Program-made: the position numbers and the translations under genes
Part shown: positions 27,504 through 36,083 of the stretch, piece after piece
How positions within the stretch are numbered: the stretch's first letter is position 1
How the letters are laid out: each line of letters begins with the position of its first letter
Notes under the pieces: generated by a model
Seen by the model: the letters and a program-made list of their open reading frames with translations, nothing else
Database searches by the model: none
What the model was told of the DNA's origin: nothing
Assembly (NCBI RefSeq): GCF_024124545.1
Contig: NZ_JAMXSF010000018.1
Span: 1-64,000, forward strand
Length of the DNA stretch: 64,000 nucleotides
From: Pseudoalteromonas sp. XMcav2-N
GTDB taxonomy: Bacteria > Pseudomonadota > Gammaproteobacteria > Enterobacterales > Alteromonadaceae
Reading direction: 5' to 3'

Positions 27504-27533
27504 GTGCCGCTACAGCGCTGGCAATGGCGGCAC
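27504..27533. promoter_or_regulatory. Inverted repeat containing a shared operator core
   Basis: The arms GTGCCGC (27504-27510) and GCGGCAC (27527-27533) enclose TACAGCGCTGGCAATG. The core ACAGCGCTG matches the palindrome at 23969-23977 upstream of the receptor. It may be a regulator site or a first hairpin of the leader RNA. Confidence 0.45.
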
Positions 27534-27553
27534 ACTAGTCTTACCAACGAGTT

Positions 27554-27640
27554 AAGGCGGTGGCTATCCTTAGCAGGATCCCCTTGGATCATTGAGTTTG
27601 TCTGCCCACAAACTGATTCCAAACTAGTCACCGCCTTTTT
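27554..27640 (+). ncRNA. Candidate structured leader RNA or attenuator
   Basis: The outer stem AAGGCGGTGGCT (27554-27565) pairs with AGTCACCGCCTT (27626-27637) through 12 pairs including one G-U, which is compatible only with the plus-strand RNA. It is followed by a run of five T. Inside are hairpin ATCCT/AGGAT (27566-27579), the mutually exclusive hairpin GATCC/GGATC (27577-27590), and AGTTTG/CAAACT (27595-27614, 8-base loop). This is attenuator-like architecture 30 bases before the permease gene. It matches no riboswitch class I know. Confidence 0.45.
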
Positions 27641-27669
27641 ATCTCTCAGTTCATAACAAGGTAAGACAC

Positions 27670-28932
27670 ATGAAACCCAATTACGTCGTGGTTGCCCTGG
27701 TACTGGTGACCTTCTTTATGGTGTCCTTTTTCACCAATATTCTCGGTCCTATATTTCCGCAGCTTATAAGCAGCTTTAACATAGGTTTGACTCTGGCCGG
27801 TTTATTTCCCTTTGCATTTTTCATCGCCTACGGGGTGATGTCTATTCCTGCTGGATTGCTGGTTCAGCGCTTTGGAGAGAAGCGCGTTATGCTTGGAGCA
27901 TTTGTGTTGGCTGGTTCCGGTGCGCTGTTGTTTGCAGTAGCACCCGTGTTTTTAGTCGCTATGCTGGCGCTATTTTTGATTGGCACCGCGATGGCAATGT
28001 TGCAGGTTGCTATTAACCCCTTGCTCAGGCGCAGCGGCGGCAGCGCGCACTTTGCTGTGTTCTCTGTACTGGCTCAGTTACTGTTTGGTGCAGCTGCGAG
28101 TCTGTCGCCTTGGGTGTACGTCACGCTCGCCACTCAAATACAGGCGTCTCCTGCTGATTTCAGCTGGATCCCTTCATCCATGCCCTGGCTCAGCATGTAC
28201 TGGTTGTTTGCACTGTTAAGTGTGGTGATGCTGATCTGGATTAGTCTGGTCAGGTTGCAGGCAGTTGAACGCAGTGATGAGGAAAAGCTGAGTGTAAAGG
28301 CTTGTATGGTGTATTTTCGTGACCCTGTTGTAGTGCGGTTCTTTTTTGCGATTGTGGCGTATGTGGCATTGGAGCAGGGCATCGCCAACTCTATTTCGGT
28401 GTTTTTGCAGACCTATCATCAAATAGAGACAGCTCAGAGCGCGCAAGTGATCAGCCGCTTCTGGATGATGCTGACGCTGGGGTGTGTGCTGGGTTTACTG
28501 CTACTGAAACTACTTGATGCAAAACTGGTGCTTTTGTTGTTTTGTCTGGGGGCAGCGATGAGTCTGGTTGTGGCTCTGACAGGCAGTGCGCAGACCGCGT
28601 TGCTCGCATTTCCGTTGTCCGGATTCTTTTTGTCTGTGATGTGGTCAGTACTGTTCTCTTTGGCATTGAACTCTGTGCCAAGTGGTCATGGCACTGTCTC
28701 TGGTGTGTTGTGCACGGGGATAGTGGGTGGTGCGCTTGCCTCTCCCTTGATTGGTATTCTGACTCAGCTGAGTGGCTCGTTGCAGCTGGCATGTTTTATT
28801 CTGTTGTTGCCACTGGGATACATCGCCTGGATTGCATGGTGGGCAAAACCTATCGTGAAAAACCACACCATTAAAACATTCTGGCAAAAGAAAGCCCTTT
28901 CAACTGAGCAACAGGAAGTGGCAAACCAATGA
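27670..28932 (+). CDS. MFS sugar permease (GGP/NagP type)
   Basis: A 420-residue inner-membrane protein with about 12 transmembrane helices. The N-terminus, with FTNILGPIFPQL, and the loop-2/3 motif QRFGEKRVMLGAF, are typical of the fucose/glucose-galactose permease branch of the MFS, which includes the NagP N-acetylglucosamine permease of Shewanella. It is first in an operon with an overlapping ROK kinase (ATGA overlap) and a GH20 hexosaminidase, which supports N-acetylglucosamine or a related sugar as substrate. Confidence 0.82.
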   Translation: MKPNYVVVALVLVTFFMVSFFTNILGPIFPQLISSFNIGLTLAGLFPFAFFIAYGVMSIPAGLLVQRFGEKRVMLGAFVLAGSGALLFAVAPVFLVAMLALFLIGTAMAMLQVAINPLLRRSGGSAHFAVFSVLAQLLFGAAASLSPWVYVTLATQIQASPADFSWIPSSMPWLSMYWLFALLSVVMLIWISLVRLQAVERSDEEKLSVKACMVYFRDPVVVRFFFAIVAYVALEQGIANSISVFLQTYHQIETAQSAQVISRFWMMLTLGCVLGLLLLKLLDAKLVLLLFCLGAAMSLVVALTGSAQTALLAFPLSGFFLSVMWSVLFSLALNSVPSGHGTVSGVLCTGIVGGALASPLIGILTQLSGSLQLACFILLLPLGYIAWIAWWAKPIVKNHTIKTFWQKKALSTEQQEVANQ

Positions 28933-29804
28933 GTATGATAGTCAGTGTTGACCTGGGTGGAACCAAGGCACAAGTCGCCCGGGTTGATGAGCAGGGTGTT
29001 TACGATGCCCGTCGCTATAGTGTGCCTGCCACCGCAACCAAGTCGCAAGTTAATGATTTTATAACTGGGATTGTTGCTGAGCAGCTAAATACACAGTGTT
29101 GTGGTATAGCGATTGGTGTGCCCGGCATGGTTGATCTCAGCAGTGGCACTGTGCTGGAGACCGTAAATATACCTGCCTGGCAGGATGTACCACTGGCTGC
29201 TCAATTAAATGCGTATTTTTCTCTTCCTGTAGTTGTTAACAATGATGTTAACTGTTTTACTATGGGTGAATATTGTTATGGTCATCACTATCTGTCTGGC
29301 ACTGGCTTGCATACACCTGTTCCTAACCTGTTGGGTGTGTGCCTGGGAACCGGGCTCGGTGCTGGGCTAGTTTTTGATGGTCGCCTGTATAGCGGAAGGC
29401 ATTGCGCCGCGGGGGAGTTTGGCAGTTTTCCGTATCGAGACGGGATACTGGAGCATTACACCAGTGGGCAGTTTTTTCTGAAGCGCGGGACGAATGGCGC
29501 TGAGCAGGCATTGCTTGCACAACAAGGAGATCGCTATGCGCAATCTCTGTTTGATGAATTTGGAAGCCACCTGGGATATGCGTTAGCGCAAACTTTGTTG
29601 GCCTTTGATCCAGATAAAATAGTACTCGGTGGTTCTGTTAGTCAGTCGTATGACTTATTTGAGCGTGCTATGTGGCAAAGTCTGGCCAGGCAAACACATC
29701 CGGCGTTGTTTAAACGACTGGAAATAGCCGTCGGTACATTAGAGCACGCAGCACTGCGTGGTGCATATAAGTTGTTTCAGCAACAGCTTTCGGAGGGAAT
29801 ATGA
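28929..29804 (+). CDS. ROK-family sugar kinase, probably for N-acetylglucosamine
   Basis: A 291-residue kinase. The N-terminal ATP-binding motif VDLGGTKAQ is at about 6-14, the catalytic region NNDVNCFTMGE is at about 100, and the ROK signature CLGTGLGAGLVFDGRLYSG follows. The zinc-binding motif CxCGxxGCxE of most ROK kinases is absent; the segment reads EFGSFPYRDGILEHYTSG. It overlaps the permease gene by 4 bases and the next gene by 4 bases. The expected reaction is phosphorylation of the sugar released by the hexosaminidase; the exact sugar is inferred from context. Confidence 0.82.
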   Translation: MSMIVSVDLGGTKAQVARVDEQGVYDARRYSVPATATKSQVNDFITGIVAEQLNTQCCGIAIGVPGMVDLSSGTVLETVNIPAWQDVPLAAQLNAYFSLPVVVNNDVNCFTMGEYCYGHHYLSGTGLHTPVPNLLGVCLGTGLGAGLVFDGRLYSGRHCAAGEFGSFPYRDGILEHYTSGQFFLKRGTNGAEQALLAQQGDRYAQSLFDEFGSHLGYALAQTLLAFDPDKIVLGGSVSQSYDLFERAMWQSLARQTHPALFKRLEIAVGTLEHAALRGAYKLFQQQLSEGI

Positions 29805-32380
29805 AGAAGTTAGCTTGCCTGTTTATGGTGCTGTTGAGTGCCCCGGCGGCTCTGGCAATGACGCAAGGACAGTTGAATGAAATTGCGGATACACTCCAGG
29901 TCCGTTACCACCTGATTGACTCTATGCCGAAACACTGTCCGGAACCTGCTAAACAGTGTTATTTATCTGAGCTAAGATTGCGCTCACCGGTGCGTTATCC
30001 GGGGTCTGATTGGGCTATTTATTTCAGTCAGCTGATGCCCATATACCAGGTTGAGTCGGCATTGTTTAAGATTGAGCATTTAAATGGTGACTTACATCGT
30101 CTGACACCCACAGCGGCGTTTCGTGGATTTTCATCGGATGATGAGCACGTAGTGCGTTTTTATACGCAAAACTCACAGATCACGCGCTCTGAGTTTATGC
30201 CCAACTATATTTTGGCGGACCAATCGCACAATCTGACCCCCAGAGTGATTGCCAGTACGCGGCCGGTTCGTGATGAGCATACTTTGCTGGAACAGCAGCC
30301 TTACCTTGCGCCGTTCGACTCATATAATCAATTACGTGTGAGCGATAAAGATCAGACTCCCTGGATGGGCGCGGCCCATCTTGCGCAGCACCAGTCGGCG
30401 CCTGAGTTTACCCATGCACCGCAGGGCGTCATTCCCAAGCCCAGACAGCTGAAGGTAGTGTCTCAGGGACGGATTATGCTAGACAAAGGCGTTCACTTTG
30501 AATTGGCGGGTGTTAATCTGGCACAGCTGGAAATGGCTGGTAAACGACTTGCTCAACTGGGCGTTAAGCAGACCAAAGAGGGGCTGCCGGTCAGAGTCAC
30601 TGTCGATCCCTCATTGTCAATCGAACGAGAGGGGTATCAACTGAACAGTTCCACCCACGCCATAGACATTAAGGCGTCCAGTGCCGCGGGAGCCTTCTAC
30701 GGCGTGCAAACGTTAATAGGATTAATGGACCTGAAAACACTGACTATCCCCAGTGTATCCATCGAGGATTCACCCCGATATGCGTTTAGGGGGCTGCATA
30801 TCGACAGCGCTCGTAATTTCCGCTCCAAGCAATTTATACTGGATACCATAGTGCAGATGGGCGCGTATAAACTGAATAAGCTGCACTTGCATCTGGCTGA
30901 TGATGAGGGCTGGCGGCTGGCTATTGCAGGCCTGCCTGAGTTGACAAAAGTTGGCGGATTACGGTGCCTTGAACTCAGCGAAACGCGTTGTCTGTTGCCG
31001 CAATTGGGCGCAGGAACGGGCACGGGGGCGCCACGCAATGGGCATTACTCTCAGCAGGATTACAGCGATATTTTGCGCTTTGCACAAGCACACCACATAG
31101 AGGTTATTCCCTCGTTGGATATGCCGGGTCATTCTCGGGCCGCCATCATTGCCATGGAAGCGCGCTATCGCTCTTTGATGGCCAAGGGTAAGTCTGAGGC
31201 GGCCAATAAATATCGTCTGGTGGAGGACGCCGACACCACGACGTACTCTTCTATCCAGCATTACCATGACAACACGCTAAATGTGTGTTTGCCTGCCACC
31301 TATCGATTTGTTGACAAGGTACTGACAGAACTTCAGCGTATGCATGAGATGGCGGGAGTGCCGTTGAAAACCTACCATATAGGTGCCGATGAAACTGCGG
31401 GTGCCTGGCTGGACTCTCCAGCGTGCCAGGCCCTGAACAAGCAACAAGCCATTACCTCAATGAACGGCTATTTCATCGAGAAAGTTGCTGCAATGGTGGC
31501 CGAAAAAGGGATAACAGTAGCGGGCTGGAGTGATGGCCTGAGTGATGTGGACCCGGCGAAGATGCCAAAGCATGTGCAAAGCAATGTCTGGAGCACGCTG
31601 AGTGAACAAGGCCACAAGGTTGCCCATCAGCAGGCTAACCTGGGTTGGGATGTTGTGTTGTCACTGCCGGATGTCACTTATTTTGATTTTCCATACCAGT
31701 CTCACCCTCAGGAACGCGGCAATCATTGGGCGAGCCGAGCGCTAGATACTCGTAAAGTTTTTGAATTCATGCCAGATAACTTGCCAATTCATGCCGAGTT
31801 CTGGCGTGACGTGCTTTCGCATACTTATAGTGCAGATGACAGGGAGTCTGGCCTTGCGAAAGGCGCAGGGTATATTGGCATGCAAGGACATCTGTGGAGT
31901 GAGATGATCCGGGACGATTTACAGGCCGAATACATGTTGTACCCGCGCCTGCTGGCTCTGGCCGAACGTGCCTGGTATAAGCCTGCCTGGGCTGTACCTT
32001 ATCAGAGTGGTCGGGTTTTTGATGATAAAAGTGGCTACTTTAAGGCCAAAAACCGGCAGTTGCGTGAACAGGACTGGCAACGTTTTGTGGCCTTGTTAGG
32101 CTATCGGGAACTCCCCAAGCTGACACGTCAGGGGCGTTTTTTCCGTATTCCTACCGTGGCTGCAAACCGGCGCGATGACGGTACACTTAACCTGTTTAGT
32201 GAATTACCCGGGTTTAAACTGGAGGCACTGATTAATGGCCGCTGGGTAAACTATCATCCGAAACTGGACTTTGATGCCGTAAATGCCGTGCGTGCGGTCT
32301 TGCCGGATGAATCGCGAGCAGGCCGGTCATTGCCTTTACCAGCGCCGGTTGAGCCAACAGTTAGCCCCCTGGAAAATTAA
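29801..32380 (+). CDS. GH20 beta-N-acetylhexosaminidase (chitobiase)
   Basis: An 859-residue protein with a signal peptide (residues 1-19, ending ALA). The order is: an N-terminal chitobiase carbohydrate-binding-like domain (about 30-190), a GH20b domain (about 205-325), the TIM-barrel catalytic domain with FRGLHIDSARN, KLHLHLADDEGW, SLDMPGHSRA and the catalytic pair Asp530-Glu531 in HIGADET, and a C-terminal beta domain. This is the Vibrio chitobiase layout. It splits chitobiose and other terminal GlcNAc residues in the periplasm or at the surface. Last gene of the operon. Confidence 0.93.
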   Translation: MKKLACLFMVLLSAPAALAMTQGQLNEIADTLQVRYHLIDSMPKHCPEPAKQCYLSELRLRSPVRYPGSDWAIYFSQLMPIYQVESALFKIEHLNGDLHRLTPTAAFRGFSSDDEHVVRFYTQNSQITRSEFMPNYILADQSHNLTPRVIASTRPVRDEHTLLEQQPYLAPFDSYNQLRVSDKDQTPWMGAAHLAQHQSAPEFTHAPQGVIPKPRQLKVVSQGRIMLDKGVHFELAGVNLAQLEMAGKRLAQLGVKQTKEGLPVRVTVDPSLSIEREGYQLNSSTHAIDIKASSAAGAFYGVQTLIGLMDLKTLTIPSVSIEDSPRYAFRGLHIDSARNFRSKQFILDTIVQMGAYKLNKLHLHLADDEGWRLAIAGLPELTKVGGLRCLELSETRCLLPQLGAGTGTGAPRNGHYSQQDYSDILRFAQAHHIEVIPSLDMPGHSRAAIIAMEARYRSLMAKGKSEAANKYRLVEDADTTTYSSIQHYHDNTLNVCLPATYRFVDKVLTELQRMHEMAGVPLKTYHIGADETAGAWLDSPACQALNKQQAITSMNGYFIEKVAAMVAEKGITVAGWSDGLSDVDPAKMPKHVQSNVWSTLSEQGHKVAHQQANLGWDVVLSLPDVTYFDFPYQSHPQERGNHWASRALDTRKVFEFMPDNLPIHAEFWRDVLSHTYSADDRESGLAKGAGYIGMQGHLWSEMIRDDLQAEYMLYPRLLALAERAWYKPAWAVPYQSGRVFDDKSGYFKAKNRQLREQDWQRFVALLGYRELPKLTRQGRFFRIPTVAANRRDDGTLNLFSELPGFKLEALINGRWVNYHPKLDFDAVNAVRAVLPDESRAGRSLPLPAPVEPTVSPLEN

Positions 32381-32384
32381 AAAA

Positions 32385-32402
32385 GGGGCTGACCGTAGCC
32401 CC
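32385..32402 (-). terminator. Intrinsic terminator of the amidohydrolase gene
   Basis: GGGGCT / AGCCCC with a 6-base loop. On the minus strand it is followed by TTTTTT. It lies in the 30-base gap between the convergent hexosaminidase and amidohydrolase genes and may also slow the plus-strand transcript. Confidence 0.85.
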
Positions 32403-32410
32403 ACTATGAC

Positions 32411-34147
32411 CTAACGCTGGTAAACAATCTCGCCATCGAGTAGTGTCATGACTACCTGTGCATTGCGGATCTGTGTGGCCGTGGCTTCAAATAAATCTCG
32501 GTCAATGACCACCAGATCAGCCAGTTTACCGGCTTCAATGCTACCGACACGTTGCTCCTGGCGCATGGCATAGGCGCTGCTAAGCGTGTAGGCTTCTATC
32601 GCCTGTGCCAGCGTAATGGCCTGCGGCTGACGAGAAACCGCATTGCTTAATCCGATGAATGGATTAAACGGGCTGACATTCCAGTCGCTTGATAAGGTGA
32701 GCGTGGCCTTGTTGTCAACCAGGCTGCGAATAGGCACCAAATCCTGCGCCCGCTGTGCACCAATTAAGGGGATGGTGTCGGGCCAGTGGCTCGGATCTGT
32801 AAAGTCTCCGGCAACTTGTGCATCGGCAATCACCCCCAGCTTGTCAAAGCGTGGTAAATCAGCAGGGTCAACGACCTCCAGGTGGGTAACTCTGTGGCGG
32901 GCTTGTCCATTTGAGGCCTTTTCAATAGCGTTTAACGCTTCATGAATACCACGGTCACCAATACCGTGGATATTAAAGTCAAAGCCCGTTGGTTCCAGCG
33001 CTTTGATGTACTTTTCAAGTCGTGCCTGAGAAAAGTAATTCAACCCCCGGTTGCCATCCAGTTCCAGCCAGTTTTCCAGGTAGGGTTCATGCATCGCGGC
33101 TGTGGTATTGACTAAAATACCATCCATATAGAATTTGACCTGGTTAACCTGTAGCAGCTCGGCTGGGTTACTCTGGTACAAAGATTTAAGTTTCGCCAAC
33201 TGGGTGGTATCGTTCATTTGTGGGTAAGCCCATAGCCCCAGCGCGACACGCAGTGTTAATTTGTCTTCTTTCGCAACGCGCTGCCAGGTTTCCAGGTGAC
33301 CACGTTGCCAGTAGGTGCGCGCATCACTGATGGAGGTGATGCCTGCCTTGTTGAGCTCAGGCATGGTGTATTCAATCAGGCCCAGGTAGTCACTCTGTGC
33401 AGCTTCCGGAAGTGACTGCATGGCCAGCTCCATGACCTGGTTGCCCGCATTGTCGTACAAAATACCGTTGAGCGCCCCTTGCTCATCGCGACCCAGCACC
33501 CCACCAATAGGGTCAATGCTTCTGGCAGACAGGCCGGCAAGCGCCAGTGCTTTACTGTTTACCCACATAGAGTGAGAAGTTTGTTCCATAATGATCACCG
33601 GGCGGTCAGGCACGGCTTCATCGAGTACTGCCAACGGAGAATCAGACATCTCCAGCAACGTTGATATTTCATGGCCATAGCCGATCAGCCAGGCAGCCGT
33701 GGGGTGTTGGCTGGCTGCGTAAGCTACTTCGTCTATGTATTCTCCGGCGGTTGCTGCGGCAGGCACCGTAAACTGGGTCGCCTCCGAGGCTGACTCAAGC
33801 GGGTGCATATGCACATCATGGAAGCCGGGCAGCATCATCTTACCCTGCAAGTCGATATGATGTGTGGTTTCGCCGATATACTGCTGAGCTTGTTCATTGC
33901 TGCCAACCAGGACAATTTTGTTGTCTTGCAGCACCACGGCCTGTGCCCATGGTTGCTCAGTATTCACTGTGTATATTCGTCCATTGGTAAAGACCATAGT
34001 GGCGCTATTAATATCACTGGTCTGCACTACATTCGGGGTGCTTGTCGGCTTCGTAGTTGGACTCGTTGTTTGATTGTCTGAGTTACAGCCACTGAGGGCT
34101 AAACCGGCTATCAGAAAGCTGCTGGTGATCATCTTTGTTGCTCGCAT
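32411..34147 (-). CDS. YtcJ-like amidohydrolase lipoprotein
   Basis: A 578-residue protein with a lipoprotein signal (lipobox ALSGC, Cys21) and a Thr/Pro-rich linker. The amidohydrolase-3 domain starts at about 48 (MVFTNGRIYTV). It has the metal site HxH in FHDVHMHPLE, the downstream His in FNIHGIGDRG, HRVTHLEVVD, the Asp in LSSDWNVSPF and the C-terminal GSIEAGKLADLVV. Family members hydrolyse N-acyl or amide bonds; no substrate is evident. It is divergent from the response regulator, with tandem regulator repeats between, so it may be a target of that two-component system. Confidence 0.85.
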   Translation of the reverse strand: MRATKMITSSFLIAGLALSGCNSDNQTTSPTTKPTSTPNVVQTSDINSATMVFTNGRIYTVNTEQPWAQAVVLQDNKIVLVGSNEQAQQYIGETTHHIDLQGKMMLPGFHDVHMHPLESASEATQFTVPAAATAGEYIDEVAYAASQHPTAAWLIGYGHEISTLLEMSDSPLAVLDEAVPDRPVIIMEQTSHSMWVNSKALALAGLSARSIDPIGGVLGRDEQGALNGILYDNAGNQVMELAMQSLPEAAQSDYLGLIEYTMPELNKAGITSISDARTYWQRGHLETWQRVAKEDKLTLRVALGLWAYPQMNDTTQLAKLKSLYQSNPAELLQVNQVKFYMDGILVNTTAAMHEPYLENWLELDGNRGLNYFSQARLEKYIKALEPTGFDFNIHGIGDRGIHEALNAIEKASNGQARHRVTHLEVVDPADLPRFDKLGVIADAQVAGDFTDPSHWPDTIPLIGAQRAQDLVPIRSLVDNKATLTLSSDWNVSPFNPFIGLSNAVSRQPQAITLAQAIEAYTLSSAYAMRQEQRVGSIEAGKLADLVVIDRDLFEATATQIRNAQVVMTLLDGEIVYQR

Positions 34148-34187
34148 TGTTGACTCCTCGTTGATGCCGATACACTATCAATAGCAT

Positions 34188-34204
34188 GGTAACCACAAGG
34201 TAAC
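34188..34204. promoter_or_regulatory. Tandem repeats typical of an OmpR-family regulator site
   Basis: GGTAAC at 34188-34193 is repeated at 34199-34204, exactly 11 bases apart (one helical turn), with a weaker GGTTAA at 34213-34218. OmpR-family dimers bind such head-to-tail repeats. The site lies 15 bases upstream of the response-regulator ATG and 41 bases from the divergent amidohydrolase start. Confidence 0.55.
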
Positions 34205-34218
34205 AGTATAGAGGTTAA

Positions 34219-34899
34219 ATGCTGATCTTATTGGTTGAAGACGACTCGGTTCTGGCTGCGCAAACCATCGACTTTCTTAACGCTGAAGGGATTGAGGTGG
34301 ATTATGCCGCAACGCTTGCCAGCGCAAAAGAGATTGCGGCCAAAAATGCCGCTTTTGACAAATACGATGCGATTGTTCTGGACATGGCATTGCCTGATGG
34401 TAACGCATTGAGTTTGTTGCAACAAACACTGGCGGGGTTTGACGCTCCGGTATTATTCTGCACTGCCGCAACGGCACTGGATGATAAGCTGGCTGCATTT
34501 GAGGCTGGGGCACTCGATTATTTAACCAAACCCTTTGCGCTGCCGGAATTGGCAGTGCGAGTCAAGTTACTAGCGGGCAAAGTAAGTAAACAAAATCAGG
34601 TCTTTGAGCTGGGTGATCTGCATATCGACTTTTCGGCAAAAATTGCCCGGCGAGGCAGTCGCACCATAGTGTTATCGCCCCAGCAATGGCAATTGCTCGC
34701 ATTACTGGCTGAGCAGGCTCCGGCTCCTGTCAGTAAAGTCCAAATATTGCGCCATATCTGGCCGGACAGTGAGGTCAACAACAATATGTATAAATCATTG
34801 ATAACCAGGCTGAGACATAATCTGAGCCGGGGAGATGAAGCGTCAATGATACACACGCTCAAGGGACAGGGCGTAGCATTGAGAGAAACCGCGTCATGA
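34219..34899 (+). CDS. OmpR-family response regulator
   Basis: A 226-residue protein with a receiver domain (residues 1-115: acidic pair EDD at 7-9, phospho-acceptor Asp in VLDMALPDG, Lys in TKPF) and a C-terminal winged helix (about 130-222; WQLLALLAEQAPAPVSKVQILRHIWP, YKSLITRLRHNL). It overlaps the sensor-kinase gene by 4 bases (ATGA), so the pair is cotranscribed. The repeats upstream suggest autoregulation. The signal is unknown. Confidence 0.9.
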   Translation: MLILLVEDDSVLAAQTIDFLNAEGIEVDYAATLASAKEIAAKNAAFDKYDAIVLDMALPDGNALSLLQQTLAGFDAPVLFCTAATALDDKLAAFEAGALDYLTKPFALPELAVRVKLLAGKVSKQNQVFELGDLHIDFSAKIARRGSRTIVLSPQQWQLLALLAEQAPAPVSKVQILRHIWPDSEVNNNMYKSLITRLRHNLSRGDEASMIHTLKGQGVALRETAS

Positions 34900-36083
34900 A
34901 GCAAAAAACGCTCAGGTGGTATCTGGCCAGGCGATTGTTTTTGCTGTTTAGCATCTTTTCTTTGATCTGGATTTGGGTAGCCAGTCAGGTTTACCACTAT
35001 GCCTGGGATGGCACATCAGAGTATTATCTTTATCAGGATCTGGAGGTGGCGCTGTCGGGCCAGCTAAAATTACCTTATGAGGATACCGGCAAGTTCATGG
35101 GTCACTGGCAAGATCTGCCCACAGGCTATCAGCGTACTTTTGAGCGTCATGGGTTAGGGCCTGACGAACAGACTCGGGAATTCACACAGTTGCTCACACT
35201 GGGTGAAGACTATGTGTATATTCTGCGCTATGCAGAGATACCGGCCGAACCGCTGTACATTGTGCATCGCATTGCCGGGCAGGATTCGCCCAGCCTGCTG
35301 GTGGTGTTTATTGCCCTGACGCTGGCGCTGTTTGTGCTTGCCGCCCTAATATGGTGGCCCACTCATCAACGTATTGTGCGCGAGTCTGAACAACTCACTG
35401 CGTCTTTGAGGTCACCGGATAGCAACCTAACCCAGTTTGAAGAGTTTGCTTCTCAGTCTATTCTCGCTGCCACTGATGCTTACGCACAAGACTATGCCCA
35501 GCAACAGGAGCGGCTGTATTCCGCCTTTTTAAGTCATGAACTTAATACGCCGCTGGCACAGATCCAAAATACGCTGGCACGATTTGGGCAGCTGGATGAG
35601 CTGCCTTTAGATGCTTTACCTCTATTAACTCAGCTTGAACAAGCAGGCCAGGATCTGGTTTTGCTGAGTGAGGCTATTTTGTTGCTGTGTCGAGCTGATC
35701 AGGCACGTCTGACAGTAACGGAACTGAGTGGGGCTCTGATAAGCTGGCAACAGACTTGGCAGCAACAAGGCCTGTGCATAGAGCTGAATCTGCCAACAGA
35801 GCCTGTCAGCCAGCCAGTTCAGCTGCGTCTGTTGACTTTACTCCTGACGCAGCTGGGCAAAAACGCGCTGCAACATGGTGAAGGCACACTCGTTGTAACA
35901 CTGGATAATAGTGGCATGACCTTTTCCAATCGAGTTGGTCAACAGCAAGCACATCACGGTCAGGGATTAGGTACCCAAATTATTGCCCGCGTATGTGCAT
36001 GTTTTGGTTGGCGGGAACAGCATCATTCGCATTCGGAGCAGCAATTTACGCTAACGATCCATTTTTCCGGTTACACCGGTTGA
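34896..36083 (+). CDS. Sensor histidine kinase (no HAMP domain evident)
   Basis: A 395-residue inner-membrane kinase with transmembrane segments at about 14-35 and 130-152 flanking a periplasmic sensor of roughly 95 residues. The H-box is FLSHELNTPLAQ. The ATPase part is degenerate: the N-box reads LGKNALQHGEG, and the G1 box, usually DxGxG, reads LDNSGMTFSNRVG. A GQGLGTQI G2-like box is present. Kinase activity is likely but the nucleotide site departs from consensus. Its 3' end overlaps the convergent OsmC gene by 13 bases. Confidence 0.85.
   Translation: MKQKTLRWYLARRLFLLFSIFSLIWIWVASQVYHYAWDGTSEYYLYQDLEVALSGQLKLPYEDTGKFMGHWQDLPTGYQRTFERHGLGPDEQTREFTQLLTLGEDYVYILRYAEIPAEPLYIVHRIAGQDSPSLLVVFIALTLALFVLAALIWWPTHQRIVRESEQLTASLRSPDSNLTQFEEFASQSILAATDAYAQDYAQQQERLYSAFLSHELNTPLAQIQNTLARFGQLDELPLDALPLLTQLEQAGQDLVLLSEAILLLCRADQARLTVTELSGALISWQQTWQQQGLCIELNLPTEPVSQPVQLRLLTLLLTQLGKNALQHGEGTLVVTLDNSGMTFSNRVGQQQAHHGQGLGTQIIARVCACFGWREQHHSHSEQQFTLTIHFSGYTG

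Larger units (their letters stand above)
27118..27669. other. Leader and promoter region of the sugar-utilisation operon
   Basis: A 552-base region without a convincing gene. An 87-residue minus-strand frame at 27368-27631 has no recognisable motif and overlaps the RNA-like structures. The last 170 bases hold a 7-bp inverted repeat around an operator-like core (27504-27533) and a multi-stem structure (27554-27640). TAACAAGGTAAG just before the permease ATG supplies the ribosome-binding site. Confidence 0.55.

Noticed and set aside
27368..27631. An 87-residue minus-strand frame upstream of the sugar permease.
   Set aside because: No motif, no ribosome-binding site of note, and it overlaps sequence better explained as RNA structure and an operator.
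27541..27640. Integron attC-like palindrome.
   Set aside because: The required RYYYAAC and GTTRRRY boxes do not fit, and no integrase or cassette array is present.
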